A stretch of 64,000 nt of DNA from Treponema sp. (GCA_016283615.1 JAEENG010000032.1:1-64000); one strand, 5' to 3'. Counted from the first letter of the stretch, positions 1 through 9,763 are shown. Numbers and translations are program-made. Notes: generated by a model not told the origin, from the sequence alone.

Positions 1-713
1 AGTCCTTCGGCTCTTGCCTCTACTCTCGCTTCGGCCTTTGCTTCTTCAAGTTCTTCCCAGTACTGTTCTCTAAATGTCATAAACTGATTCCTCCATTCCA
101 GGTTTTTCTTAGCAAGAAGAAGTTTTTCAGAAAGCCGCCTCGTAAAATTTGTATCTGCGCTTTTTCCTTTAAGGAAATTAAAAAAGGCTCTTTCTTCTGC
201 TGATTCTATTTTATCACAGGCAGAAGAATTAAAAAAGATTTTATACGTACCGTCATCAAGATTTACTGTTCTGTCTTCCTTACAGTTATTTTCGAAACTG
301 TAGACCGGAAGCCCCCTTCCAAAAAGGTCGTTCAGACAGATAAAGATTATGTAAGTGTCTTTAAGTTCCGTGTAGTTCATTCCGGCGTTTAAATTACTCA
401 CATCTATTATTGACTGGTAATACCGCGCCCTCTTGGGAAGATTGGATTTATTTACAGTCTGCATTTCTATGTCAAAAATCCGATTGTCGTCTTTTGTATA
501 AACGTCAAACCTTACGGATTTTGAAGAAATAGACGCCTGCATGGTTCTTTCTGCGGCGGGCTTTTCAAGATGGTCAATTTTAATGTGCAGCAAAAGTTCC
601 AAAAGCTGCTTGCAAAGGTCAGGATTTGATTCCATGATTTTGCAGAATAAAAAGTTGTTTGCCAGGGTAAGGTTTTCCCAGCGGTCCGAGTAAGTTGATT
701 TGTAGTCACTCAT
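1..713 (-). CDS. Rpn family / PD-(D/E)XK nuclease-family protein (C-terminus cut by window edge)
   Basis: Minus-strand reading from ATG at 713: [52 protein letters not shown]...VRFDVYTKDDNRIFDIEMQTVNKSNLPKRARYYQSIIDVSNLNAG; core D...ExQ motif; open to position 1. Closely similar to the 55608-56429 product. Not in the ORF track as such. Confidence 0.88.
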   Translation of the reverse strand, partial: MSDYKSTYSDRWENLTLANNFLFCKIMESNPDLCKQLLELLLHIKIDHLEKPAAERTMQASISSKSVRFDVYTKDDNRIFDIEMQTVNKSNLPKRARYYQSIIDVSNLNAGMNYTELKDTYIIFICLNDLFGRGLPVYSFENNCKEDRTVNLDDGTYKIFFNSSACDKIESAEERAFFNFLKGKSADTNFTRRLSEKLLLAKKNLEWRNQFMTFREQYWEELEEAKAEARVEARAEG

Positions 714-765
714 AGTTTTCTCCATTTAATTTCTTTTTCACGAGAGCAGACAAAACTCTCCATCA

Positions 766-799
766 TATATATAGACACTGAAATTCAAAAACCGGCAAA
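766..799 (-). promoter_or_regulatory. Putative promoter element of Rpn-family gene (TTTGCCGGTTTTT-N13-TATATATA)
   Basis: Reverse complement reads TTTGCCGGTTTTTGAATTTCAGTGTCTATATATA; the same element precedes the paralog at 55520-55554. Confidence 0.55.
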
Positions 800-881
800 G
801 AATGAAGAAAAAAAGTTAAAAAAAATTACATTTTGTTTTTTATTTGCCTATATTCTTAAAAAGGTTTATTCTGAACTTACT

Positions 882-1928
882 ATGAGAAAATCAATTATTT
901 CTATATTTTTTGTTTTGATGGTTTTGCCTCTTGCTTTTGCAGGCGGTAAAAAAGACAAGGCTGCTGAAGTTCCTGCACAGGAAACAGCAGAAGTTCAGGA
1001 AGCGGCTCCTGCAGAAGAGGCTGTAAAAGAAGCGCTCGTTGTTCATTCTGCCGTTCTTAACGGACCAACAGGTATTCCAAGCGCATACTTTTTTGAAAAC
1101 AAGCCTGACCTCGGTGGCGCTGACCTTGAGATTGAAGTTTTGAACGGTGCAAACCTTGAACTTCCAAAGCTTTTGAAGGGCGAAGTTCAGATTGGTGTAC
1201 TGCCTGTAAACGTTGCCGCAAAAGCATTCAATTCAAGCCGGGCTGTAACTGCACTTGCTGTTATCGGTTACGGAAATGTTTACCTGATTACAACTGATTC
1301 AAACTATAAATCACTTGCTGACCTTAAAGGAAAGACTGTTGCTGTGGCAGGGCAGGGTGCAACTCCTGACTATATCTTCCAGTACATTCTCGGTAAAAAC
1401 AATCTGAACATTGGCGAAGATGCTGACAGTGTAAAGCTTGATTATTCAACTCCGAATGCTGAATTAGCAGCTGCCGTAATTTCGGGCAAGTTCCTGTACG
1501 CTGTTGTTCCGGAGCCTTTTGCAACTGTTGCAACTTCTAAAACCGCCTCTGTAAAACGCGCCCTCAACCTTTCGGATGAATACGGCAAATTCAACAACGG
1601 AAAAAATTATCCGCTTTCCCTTCTTGTTGCAAACACAAAATTTGCTTCAGAAAACAAGGAAATCGTAAACGCTTACATCGACGCTTACGCACAGGCTGTT
1701 GAATGGACAAACAAAAATCCGAACAAGGCAGGTGTTCTCGTTCAGAAAAACACTCTCGGTCTTATGGCTCCAATCGCCGCAAAAGCAATTCCAAACTGTG
1801 CATTCGTTTGCCAGGAAATTGCAGGTGAACGTCAGTCAATCGAAGACTTTTTGAATATTTACCTTTCTTTTGCAGCTCAGGCAATCGGCGGTAAATTACC
1901 ATCTGATGAATTTTATTACTCGCGTTAA
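882..1928 (+). CDS. ABC transporter substrate-binding protein (NMT1/SsuA/ThiY-like)
   Basis: Signal peptide MRKSIISIFFVLMVLPLAFA; SBP-type fold sequence (LADLKGKTVAVAGQGATPDYIFQYIL); immediately followed by permease/ATPase gene. Confidence 0.8.
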   Translation: MRKSIISIFFVLMVLPLAFAGGKKDKAAEVPAQETAEVQEAAPAEEAVKEALVVHSAVLNGPTGIPSAYFFENKPDLGGADLEIEVLNGANLELPKLLKGEVQIGVLPVNVAAKAFNSSRAVTALAVIGYGNVYLITTDSNYKSLADLKGKTVAVAGQGATPDYIFQYILGKNNLNIGEDADSVKLDYSTPNAELAAAVISGKFLYAVVPEPFATVATSKTASVKRALNLSDEYGKFNNGKNYPLSLLVANTKFASENKEIVNAYIDAYAQAVEWTNKNPNKAGVLVQKNTLGLMAPIAAKAIPNCAFVCQEIAGERQSIEDFLNIYLSFAAQAIGGKLPSDEFYYSR

Positions 1929-3431
1929 TTGGATTTAAAACGAATTAAACCCGCAGTAATTTTTATTCTTTCTCTGCTCATAATTCTTTTTATCTGGCAG
2001 GCATTAAGTTCCCTCGTAAACAGTGAACTTATCCTGCCGGACTTTTTTACTGTGGCAAAAAGTTTTGCCTCTCTTTTTACGGACAAAGCTTTTTATCTGG
2101 CTGTCGGCGCAAGTTTTTGCCGTGTTCTTGCGGCCTTTTTTCTGTCTGCTGCTGCCGGTCTTGTATTAGGTGTTTTGTGCGGACTTTCACCTGAAATTCA
2201 ACAGCTGTTGAATTTTCCAATTTCCTTTATCCGCTCAACGCCGGTTGTTTCCCTGATTTTGATTGCGGTTTTCTGGTTCCGCACAACTACGATTCCGGTC
2301 TTTGCTGCATTTTTGATGGCAGTTCCTGTAATCATAAGCGCCGTGAGTCAGGGGATTTTGAACACAAGTCCAAAACTTTTAGACATGGCCCGGGTTTACG
2401 GCTTTTCTAAAAAACAGAAACTTTTATACATCTATTTTGACAGCCTCCGCCCGTTTTTTACCGGAAGCCTGATTTCTTCTTTTGGAATGTGCTGGAAGGT
2501 GGTTGCTGCGGGCGAAGTGCTCGTTTTTCCGCGCCAAGGCCTTGGAACCCTGCTTCAGAGTGCCCGCATTCACCTTGAAACCCAGCGCGTTATGGCTTTG
2601 ACTGCCTGCATTGTTGTTTTGAGTTTTATTTTTGAACGCCTTCTTGCTTTTGTGCTTTCTCATATTCATTTTTCATCTGCTCAAATCCGGGGACCTGGCA
2701 AAAAATCAATTCAACAAAGAGAAACTCCTGCAGTTGAGTGTCCTTCGATAACTGTCAAAAATCTTTTTATGGAACGCGGCGGAAAGGTTTTGTACCGTAA
2801 TTTTGAAACTCAATTTGAAAGTGCTTCTGTTACGGCTCTGATTGCTTCCAGCGGAACCGGTAAAACTTCACTGCTTGATTATATAAGTTCAATTTTAAAA
2901 GCTGACGGCAGAATCAGCGGAAAAGTTGAATTTGACAGACAGCCTGAGATTGCATATATCTTCCAGGACGGAAGGCTTCTTGAAAACATGACTGTGCTTC
3001 AAAACGTAATGATTCCCCTGGTAAACAAATTTGACGAAGTGACTGCGAAAAATCGCGCCGGTAATTTTATAAATAAATGCGGTTTATCAGAAAAAGCTCA
3101 AAGCCCTGTCAAAAACCTGAGCGGCGGACAAAAGCAGAGGGTTTGCCTTGCCCGCTCCTTTGCATACGGCTGTAACATTCTGCTGATGGACGAGCCTTTT
3201 AATTCGCTGGATTTACCTTCAAAAATAAATTTAATTCAATTATTAAAAAGCCTTCTTAAAGACGACCCCAAAACCGTCATTTTTGTAAGCCACAATATCA
3301 GGGAAATTTCTCTTCTTTGCGATAAGGTAAAAGTTCTTTCCGGCTCTCCGCTTGAAGAAAAAGTGAATTCAAATACCGCTGAATTCAAGAATGTGGACGC
3401 GCTTGAAAAGGCTGTTTTACAAAACCTTTAG
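1929..3431 (+). CDS. ABC transporter permease-ATPase fusion protein
   Basis: TTG start abutting the upstream TAA; N-terminal multi-TM BPD-type permease; C-terminal ATPase with Walker A-like ASSGTGKTS, signature LSGGQKQRV, Walker B ILLMDEPF. Confidence 0.85.
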   Translation: MDLKRIKPAVIFILSLLIILFIWQALSSLVNSELILPDFFTVAKSFASLFTDKAFYLAVGASFCRVLAAFFLSAAAGLVLGVLCGLSPEIQQLLNFPISFIRSTPVVSLILIAVFWFRTTTIPVFAAFLMAVPVIISAVSQGILNTSPKLLDMARVYGFSKKQKLLYIYFDSLRPFFTGSLISSFGMCWKVVAAGEVLVFPRQGLGTLLQSARIHLETQRVMALTACIVVLSFIFERLLAFVLSHIHFSSAQIRGPGKKSIQQRETPAVECPSITVKNLFMERGGKVLYRNFETQFESASVTALIASSGTGKTSLLDYISSILKADGRISGKVEFDRQPEIAYIFQDGRLLENMTVLQNVMIPLVNKFDEVTAKNRAGNFINKCGLSEKAQSPVKNLSGGQKQRVCLARSFAYGCNILLMDEPFNSLDLPSKINLIQLLKSLLKDDPKTVIFVSHNIREISLLCDKVKVLSGSPLEEKVNSNTAEFKNVDALEKAVLQNL

Positions 3432-3442
3432 TCCTCATTTTG

Positions 3443-3471
3443 TTGTAAAAATGCGCATTGTGCGGTAAAAT
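3443..3471 (+). promoter_or_regulatory. Putative sigma70-type promoter TTGTAA-N17-TAAAAT upstream of phosphoribosyltransferase
   Basis: Hexamers with exact 17-nt spacing in the intergenic gap before 3493. Confidence 0.4.
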
Positions 3472-3492
3472 AATAGAAATAAGGACAACAAT

Positions 3493-4095
3493 ATGATTAA
3501 AGAATTCTTACCATACGATCAGGTTCGTAACGATGCAATTAAACTTGGACACAAAATTTTGCAGGATGGATTTGTTCCTGACATCATTTATTCTTCGCTT
3601 CGCGGCGGAGCCTACATGTCAAATGTTATCAGCGAGTATTTTAAACTTGCCCTCAAGGACAAAAAACCTGTTTTGTATGCGGCAGTTGTTGCCCGCTCTT
3701 ATACTGACGTTCAGCAGCATGATGCCATCAGAATTGACGGCTGGACATACAGCCCTGAGTATCTGCGTCCGGGTGACAAAATCCTCCTCGTAGACGATAT
3801 TTATGACTCAGGCCGCACTTTGAACTACCTCGTAGAAGTTCTTCTCCAGAAAGGAATTCCGCGCTCTGACATCAAGGTTGTAGTTCATGACTTTAAGAAT
3901 TTTACATTCAGAAAAACTCTTCCAATCAAACCTGACTACTGGTGCCGTAAATTTGATATTACAAAACCGGAAGAAGACAGATGGATTCATTACATGAGCC
4001 ACGAACTTGTCGGTTTAAAAAAAGAAGAACTCGAAGAATACTATTACAAACAGGACGGAGAACTCCGCGACATTCTGGGACCGTTCTTTAAGTAA
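3493..4095 (+). CDS. Phosphoribosyltransferase (hypoxanthine/xanthine PRT-like)
   Basis: PRPP-binding motif ILLVDDIYDSGRTL. Confidence 0.8.
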   Translation: MIKEFLPYDQVRNDAIKLGHKILQDGFVPDIIYSSLRGGAYMSNVISEYFKLALKDKKPVLYAAVVARSYTDVQQHDAIRIDGWTYSPEYLRPGDKILLVDDIYDSGRTLNYLVEVLLQKGIPRSDIKVVVHDFKNFTFRKTLPIKPDYWCRKFDITKPEEDRWIHYMSHELVGLKKEELEEYYYKQDGELRDILGPFFK

Positions 4096-4115
4096 GGAAT
4101 AACAGAGAGATTTTT

Positions 4116-6215
4116 ATGATAAAAAAGTTACTGATTGCTGTTTTAGCTTCCTTTTTAACCTCTGCAGTTTTTGCCCAGAGAATCATTTCTCCGGTGGCAG
4201 GAAACTTTTCCAATAAACAGACCCTCGTACTTGATACAAGCGACGGGGCAGAGTGTTTTTATTCATTTACAGGAAGTGATCCTTTAACTTCGGGGTTTGC
4301 ATACGACGGCCCGATTTTAATTGACGCAATCGGCCGGGTAACTGTCAGAATCGCTGTCGTTTTTGGCGAAAACCACTCGGAAGAAGCGGAAGTTATTTTT
4401 AACGTTCAGGAAAACAATCCTTACAACGAAGACTCCGCAGAAAGTTATTTTATCAAAAATGTAGCCAATAAAGGAATTTTTACTTACACCGAAGACAATC
4501 CCTTAAAAATTCCAAATTCGTTTTCGTACTTCCTCGGTGACGGCGAAAAACCGCAGCTGCAGGGCAAAACACTTACAATGGACAGCGCAAACGTTTTATC
4601 GCGTTTTGTAAGCTGCAGTGTTGCCGAAGGAAACAACCTCTGGCGCTTTGTAATCTTTGTTCCGGGCGGGGCTGTCGGAGTCCTGTCAAAACAGTCAGTT
4701 CCATTTAAAATCCAGGACTGGAACACATTTATTTTTGAAGGTGAAAAATTAATTTATTCAATTGACGGCGGTGAATGGTCGGCTTCAAAAGTGCCTGTAA
4801 CGCTGGACCGTTCCGTAAAACACAAGATTTCATGGCAGTCAGTAGCCTACGAAAAGGGAAATCCGGTTCACAACTTTGTTCTGCCGGTTGAACCTAAACT
4901 TGTTTCTTCAAAAAACAGCCGCGGCGCCGCAACTTTCCGGATTGACGGTGACGTACGCTACAGAATGAGCGTAGTGTCTTCAAATGCGGCCGGTACAAAT
5001 TCAACAAATAAGGGACTTCTTTCAAGTGCAGTTTTTGACACTTTTGAAGGTGACAATATCCGTGGAGAAGCAGTATTTGAACTTTTCTGTGACGGGGTTA
5101 GCCAGGGCTTAAAGCGCGCTTACTACGATGTAGACAGACAGCCGCCTCTTCCTCCGAAGTTCAATCCGTCCAACAGGGGATTTTACTCACGCGGCAAGGT
5201 TGATCTCCAGATTAACAGCGAGCGCGACACTCAGATTTCTTATTCAATCAGCGCTCCGCTAAAAATAAGCGACACTGACTTTGAAGTACGCTCCCCGGAA
5301 CTGGACAAGGTTCAGACCGGAAGTTTTGTTCCGTACACTGATACAATCACACTTTTGAGCAGCAGCGAAACTCCTGTTTTTTATAAGGTAAAGGCTTTTG
5401 CAAAAGACAATGCCGGCAATACAAGCCTTATGAGCGAGTACCGCGTTATCATTGATGAATTTAATTATTACCTGGATTCAAGTTCAACTTCTGTGTCACC
5501 TGACGGAAGCCGCAAAAATCCGTTCAATTCTTTTGAGCAGGCTGTCGGAATTATCAACCAGGGACGCTTTGCACACTTTTTTGTAAAGGGTGAATTTATC
5601 CTTCCTGCAAAGGAGATTTTGATCAATTCCAACTGTGCTTTTACGGCAGTCGCTGAAAGCAAAATTATAATTCCGCCTCAGGGAAGCATTCTGCTCCGCG
5701 GCGCAAGCCTTGAAGCGCACAATTTGATAATTCAAAAAGAAAGAAGCCAGGCGTTTAATTCAAATACAAAGATGGTCACTCTGGAAAACGCAACTGCAAG
5801 TTTTTACGACTGCGAAATTATTTCTCTCTTTGATGAATCCGGAACTGCCTTTTCGGCACTCAATTCTGTAATTGAACTCAATTCGACCGGACTTACCGGA
5901 CAGGCTGATTCATACATTTGTGCGGTAAGCGGCCAGGATTCAAAAGTATTCTGTAAAAACGGACGTGTTTCCTGCGTGGCTCAGACAGCCGTAAACTTCA
6001 GTGTAAACGGCGGTTTGTTTGAATGCCGATCATCCAGCCTCAGAGTAACGGCTCATCTTGGCCGTATCGCTGAACTGTCAGGTACAAACTCACGCATGAC
6101 TGACAACGAAATGACGGGAACCTTTGAAAAGAAAGTGCGCGGAGTAGTGCCGGTCTGGTCTGACAGAGACACTTTGATTCTGGAAGATAAAAATAATTCC
6201 AGCACGGGCTTTTAA
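4116..6215 (+). CDS. Secreted protein with chitobiase C-terminal-like N-terminal repeats and a right-handed beta-helix-like C-terminal region
   Basis: Signal peptide MIKKLLIAVLASFLTSAVFAQ; ISPVAGNFSNKQTLVLDTSDGAECFYSFTGSDPLTSG; later YYLDSSSTSVSPDGSRKNPFNSFEQAVGII. Confidence 0.6.
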   Translation: MIKKLLIAVLASFLTSAVFAQRIISPVAGNFSNKQTLVLDTSDGAECFYSFTGSDPLTSGFAYDGPILIDAIGRVTVRIAVVFGENHSEEAEVIFNVQENNPYNEDSAESYFIKNVANKGIFTYTEDNPLKIPNSFSYFLGDGEKPQLQGKTLTMDSANVLSRFVSCSVAEGNNLWRFVIFVPGGAVGVLSKQSVPFKIQDWNTFIFEGEKLIYSIDGGEWSASKVPVTLDRSVKHKISWQSVAYEKGNPVHNFVLPVEPKLVSSKNSRGAATFRIDGDVRYRMSVVSSNAAGTNSTNKGLLSSAVFDTFEGDNIRGEAVFELFCDGVSQGLKRAYYDVDRQPPLPPKFNPSNRGFYSRGKVDLQINSERDTQISYSISAPLKISDTDFEVRSPELDKVQTGSFVPYTDTITLLSSSETPVFYKVKAFAKDNAGNTSLMSEYRVIIDEFNYYLDSSSTSVSPDGSRKNPFNSFEQAVGIINQGRFAHFFVKGEFILPAKEILINSNCAFTAVAESKIIIPPQGSILLRGASLEAHNLIIQKERSQAFNSNTKMVTLENATASFYDCEIISLFDESGTAFSALNSVIELNSTGLTGQADSYICAVSGQDSKVFCKNGRVSCVAQTAVNFSVNGGLFECRSSSLRVTAHLGRIAELSGTNSRMTDNEMTGTFEKKVRGVVPVWSDRDTLILEDKNNSSTGF

Positions 6216-6808
6216 TGAACTTGATTTGCGGACTTGATGAAGCAGGGCGCGGACCTCTTGCAGGCCCTGTCGTTGCAGGCTGTGTAATTCTGCCTGAAAA
6301 CTTTCCTGTAGAAATTTTAAACGATTCAAAAAAACTTTCGGAAAAAAAACGGATCGCAGCAGAAAAAATAATTAAAGAAAAGGCCTGCTGGGGAATCGGA
6401 ATTATCGACCACGAAACAATCGATAAAATCAACATCCTTCAGGCAAGCATGCAGGCTATGAAAAATGCATATGAAATGATGATGATAAAACTTCCGGACT
6501 GGCTTAAAGAAAATAAAATGCAGTTCAACCCTGAAGACATTGTTTTGTCAGCCATCACCGACGGAACTACATGCCCGCCTGTTTCATGCGAAGTACGCGC
6601 TGAGCCAAAGGCAGACGGTAAGTATCCGTGTGTTATGGCCGCAAGCATTCTTGCAAAAGTGTGCCGTGACAACATGATGACCGAATACGATAAACTCTAC
6701 CCGCAGTACGGATATGCAAAACACAAGGGCTATCCGACACCGGCCCATAAAAAAATATGCCGCGAGATCGGACCAAGTCCAATCCAGCGGCTTTCGTTCA
6801 GTTACTGA
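6215..6808 (+). CDS. rnhB: Ribonuclease HII
   Basis: CGLDEAGRGPLAGPVVAGCV motif; TAATG start/stop overlap with the upstream gene. Confidence 0.93.
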   Translation: MNLICGLDEAGRGPLAGPVVAGCVILPENFPVEILNDSKKLSEKKRIAAEKIIKEKACWGIGIIDHETIDKINILQASMQAMKNAYEMMMIKLPDWLKENKMQFNPEDIVLSAITDGTTCPPVSCEVRAEPKADGKYPCVMAASILAKVCRDNMMTEYDKLYPQYGYAKHKGYPTPAHKKICREIGPSPIQRLSFSY

Positions 6809-7212
6809 TTGTCATCTGAAGCAGGCTTTGATTTGATGTGAATCACTTTGCCTGTGCGTTTGATTCCGTCAGGTTTGCGTTTGTCATCATCACCTTTTTT
6901 GCGGTAGATGCGCTTTTCAGAACCTGCTCCGTATTTTGCTTCCTTTGCAGCCTTCTTTTCTGCGCGGGCCTTTTTACGGTTTTTCTGTTCCTTATCGATA
7001 AATTTGAGCGCTGTATCAAGTCCGCCCAGAACTTTCTGCATGTCTTCTGCAAAAATTGCAATCTGGTGACGGTCAAAATCTGCTCCGTCGCCTTTTTTAC
7101 TCTCTACAATCTGGAGAAAAACATCACCGGTACGGTTTTCTTTTACGTTGAAAAAATACGAACGGTTTTCCAAAACTACTTCTGTTGTATAAAGTTCACC
7201 GCGAATTCCCAT
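6802..7212 (-). CDS. PUR-family DNA/RNA-binding protein (BpuR-like, DUF3276)
   Basis: MGIRGELYTTEVVLENRSYFFNVKENRTGDVFLQIVESK; basic C-terminal tail. Confidence 0.8.
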   Translation of the reverse strand: MGIRGELYTTEVVLENRSYFFNVKENRTGDVFLQIVESKKGDGADFDRHQIAIFAEDMQKVLGGLDTALKFIDKEQKNRKKARAEKKAAKEAKYGAGSEKRIYRKKGDDDKRKPDGIKRTGKVIHIKSKPASDDNQ

Positions 7213-7287
7213 ATCATCCTTCCTTAAAAATGTAATATGATTTTATAAAAACTTTTGTGTGCGAAGTTAACTATACTTGTATTTGAA

Positions 7288-8469
7288 CTAAATTTCAAGC
7301 GAAAAATCTTTGCACACTTCAAGTACTGCACTAAAAAGCGCGTCTAAATCCCGGGCAGAAGTTTCCCTTCCAAAACTGAATCTTACCGCTGTTTCCTGCA
7401 GGTCGGGCCGTACTCCCATTGCGCTCAGAATCGGGCGTGACTGTTTTTTTGCCGAACACGCACTTCCTGTAGAAATACTGAATCCTTTGCTGTCCAGTGC
7501 GCGTACCATCACATTGCCAGGAATTCCTTTAAAAGCTGCCTGCACCACATACGGACTGAATTTATCAAGGTTTTCTTTCTGGCTTCTGCATTCAGGAATC
7601 AAAGTGCAGTCCTTGATTGAATTTAATTTTGTTACAAAGTCAAAAGATTTCTGCTGTTCGTCAGCTGTGTTTTCATCTTTTTTGATAAAGTATCTGGTAA
7701 GACATTTTGAAAAGGCGAGTGCTCCAAACAGGTTTTCGGTTCCGCTTCTGACAGATTTTTCCTGTCCGCCTCCGAGTAAAAACGGTTTTATCGGGCGGCG
7801 CAAAACGAGAATGCCGGTTCCGCGCGGTCCGCGAAGCTTGTGGGCGCTTAAGGCGGCGCTGTCGATGCCCGGATAATTTAAATCCAGCGGAATTTTTCCT
7901 GCTGCCTGTACGCAGTCTACGTGAAAGTGCGGCCGGCGCTTTCCGCTGCTCGCCTTTGTAATTGCGTCAGAAATTGCATAAATATCCTGCACACAGCCTG
8001 TTTCGTTATTGACTGCCATGACGGTTACATAGACTGTATCCGGTGTAATTTTTGCGGCAACAGAGTTCGGATCAATAAAACCGCTGCTGTCGGGATTGAT
8101 GGATTCAACTGTAAAACCAAGTTTTTTGAGGGCGTGAGCCTGCTCGCGGATGGCAGGGTGTTCAATTGAACTTATCAATATTTTTCCGCGTTTGCCTTCT
8201 GAGTCTGCTTCACGGCTTAAAAGCGCAAGCAGGGGAATCTGGTCGCTTTCCGTGCCGCCTGATGTAAAATACACTTCTTCTGCTTTAACACCGATTGCCT
8301 TTGCACAGTCTGCGCGGGCTTTTTCAAAAATATCGCGGGCTTTTTTTCCTTCGCTGTGATTTGCCGATGGATTTGCAAAGTTTGCACACGCTTCATTTAA
8401 TGAGTCCTGTAAAATTTCTTCGTCAGACGGCGTGGTTGCGGCCCAGTCAAAATATTTTGAAAAATCCAT
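7288..8469 (-). CDS. Cysteine desulfurase (NifS/IscS family)
   Basis: PLP lysine in SAHKLRGPRGTG; catalytic Cys in STGSACSAKK. Confidence 0.88.
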   Translation of the reverse strand: MDFSKYFDWAATTPSDEEILQDSLNEACANFANPSANHSEGKKARDIFEKARADCAKAIGVKAEEVYFTSGGTESDQIPLLALLSREADSEGKRGKILISSIEHPAIREQAHALKKLGFTVESINPDSSGFIDPNSVAAKITPDTVYVTVMAVNNETGCVQDIYAISDAITKASSGKRRPHFHVDCVQAAGKIPLDLNYPGIDSAALSAHKLRGPRGTGILVLRRPIKPFLLGGGQEKSVRSGTENLFGALAFSKCLTRYFIKKDENTADEQQKSFDFVTKLNSIKDCTLIPECRSQKENLDKFSPYVVQAAFKGIPGNVMVRALDSKGFSISTGSACSAKKQSRPILSAMGVRPDLQETAVRFSFGRETSARDLDALFSAVLEVCKDFSLEI

Positions 8470-8474
8470 GATTA

Positions 8475-9659
8475 TTATTCCTCAAGCACTGCGAGAACTT
8501 CTTTTCCGTCAACTTCCGTGATTACAGTCTCGCCGATATCTTCCTGTAAAACAAATCTTACTTTGTCGGACGCATTCTTTTTGTCTTTTTTCATTGCGTC
8601 AAAGAGTATTTTTGCGGCTTCTCTTGAATCAGGATATTTATTTTTGATTGCAAAGTGGAGCGGGGTGGTTTCCCAGCCAAAATCTGCAAGAGTTTTTAAC
8701 ACTTTGTCTGTGTAGGCGCTTGTACAGATTCCAAGACGTTTTGAAAGTTCTGCGGCGCGTCCCATACCCCAGGCAACTGCGTCTCCGTGAGTTACAACTC
8801 CAAGGCCGGAACATGTTTCGAGCGCGTGCCCGAACGTGTGACCGAGGTTTAACTGCATGCGGATGTTTTTTTCTGTCAGGTCCTGCTCAACAACTGCGGC
8901 TTTTGCGTTTACGCAGATTTTAATCATTTTATCTACAAGGGGATCTTTTCTGTCATGGAGAATCTGCGGTTTTGCTGAAAGTTCTTCAAAAAGTTCCTTT
9001 GAGTAAAGCATTGCGGTTTTAACAACTTCTGCCATTCCGCTCTTGTATTCGTGGTCCGGAAGTGTCTGTATAAATGATGGAATTATGTGAATTTTCTGTG
9101 CCGGGAAAAATGAGCCGATCATGTTTTTGTAGCTGTCAAAGTCACAACCGGTTTTTCCTCCGACTGCAGCATCTACCATGCTCAAAAGTGTTGTCGGAAC
9201 AAGTTCGCAGCGGGCTCCTCGTTTAAAAATTGATGCGGCAAAGGCTGTCATGTCGGTGATAACACCTCCGCCGATTCCGATAAAGACAGTGTCGCGTTTT
9301 GCGTTGGTTTCTACGGCAACACGGCAGATATTCAATACGCTTTCGATTGTCTTGTAAGGTTCTCCGCTGCCCAAAATCAGAAGAATGTCTTTGCCTCGGC
9401 GACCTGTGTAGCCTTCCTTAATCTGTGGTTTTGAATAGTCGCTTCCACGGAAAAAGTCTACAAATGAATGCATTTCTTTTATTGAAGCAACGTTTGTGTC
9501 TGTAACAAAAATGCGCTGCGGCATATTATCTGCGCCTGAAGGATAAAAAATTGAATTTAAATCCGGCTGTCCGCTGTAAAATCTTATAAATGTTCTGTCT
9601 GTCCCCGGGTGTACCGGCGGATAGGCGATGTCTTTTTCTTCAAACTCCATAATATCCAA
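8475..9659 (-). CDS. aroB: 3-dehydroquinate synthase
   Basis: GIGGGVITDMTAFAASIFKRGARCELVPTTLLSMVDAAVGGKTG; LNLGHTFGHALE. Confidence 0.92.
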   Translation of the reverse strand: MDIMEFEEKDIAYPPVHPGTDRTFIRFYSGQPDLNSIFYPSGADNMPQRIFVTDTNVASIKEMHSFVDFFRGSDYSKPQIKEGYTGRRGKDILLILGSGEPYKTIESVLNICRVAVETNAKRDTVFIGIGGGVITDMTAFAASIFKRGARCELVPTTLLSMVDAAVGGKTGCDFDSYKNMIGSFFPAQKIHIIPSFIQTLPDHEYKSGMAEVVKTAMLYSKELFEELSAKPQILHDRKDPLVDKMIKICVNAKAAVVEQDLTEKNIRMQLNLGHTFGHALETCSGLGVVTHGDAVAWGMGRAAELSKRLGICTSAYTDKVLKTLADFGWETTPLHFAIKNKYPDSREAAKILFDAMKKDKKNASDKVRFVLQEDIGETVITEVDGKEVLAVLEE

Positions 9660-9763
9660 TTTTACTAAAAAACAGTTTTTTATACAAACAAAATATGATA
9701 ATTCAATCTGTTTTAAGGCTTTTTGGCAAATGTATGTTATAATTATAGAATAAGAGGGAAAAA

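Noticed and set aside
6040-6435. Minus-strand ORF of 131 aa antisense to the 4116 gene and rnhB
   Set aside because: Fully overlaps two well-supported genes and has non-coding-like composition; similar antisense ORFs across the window (e.g. 15753-16340, 62484-63143) rejected for the same reason.
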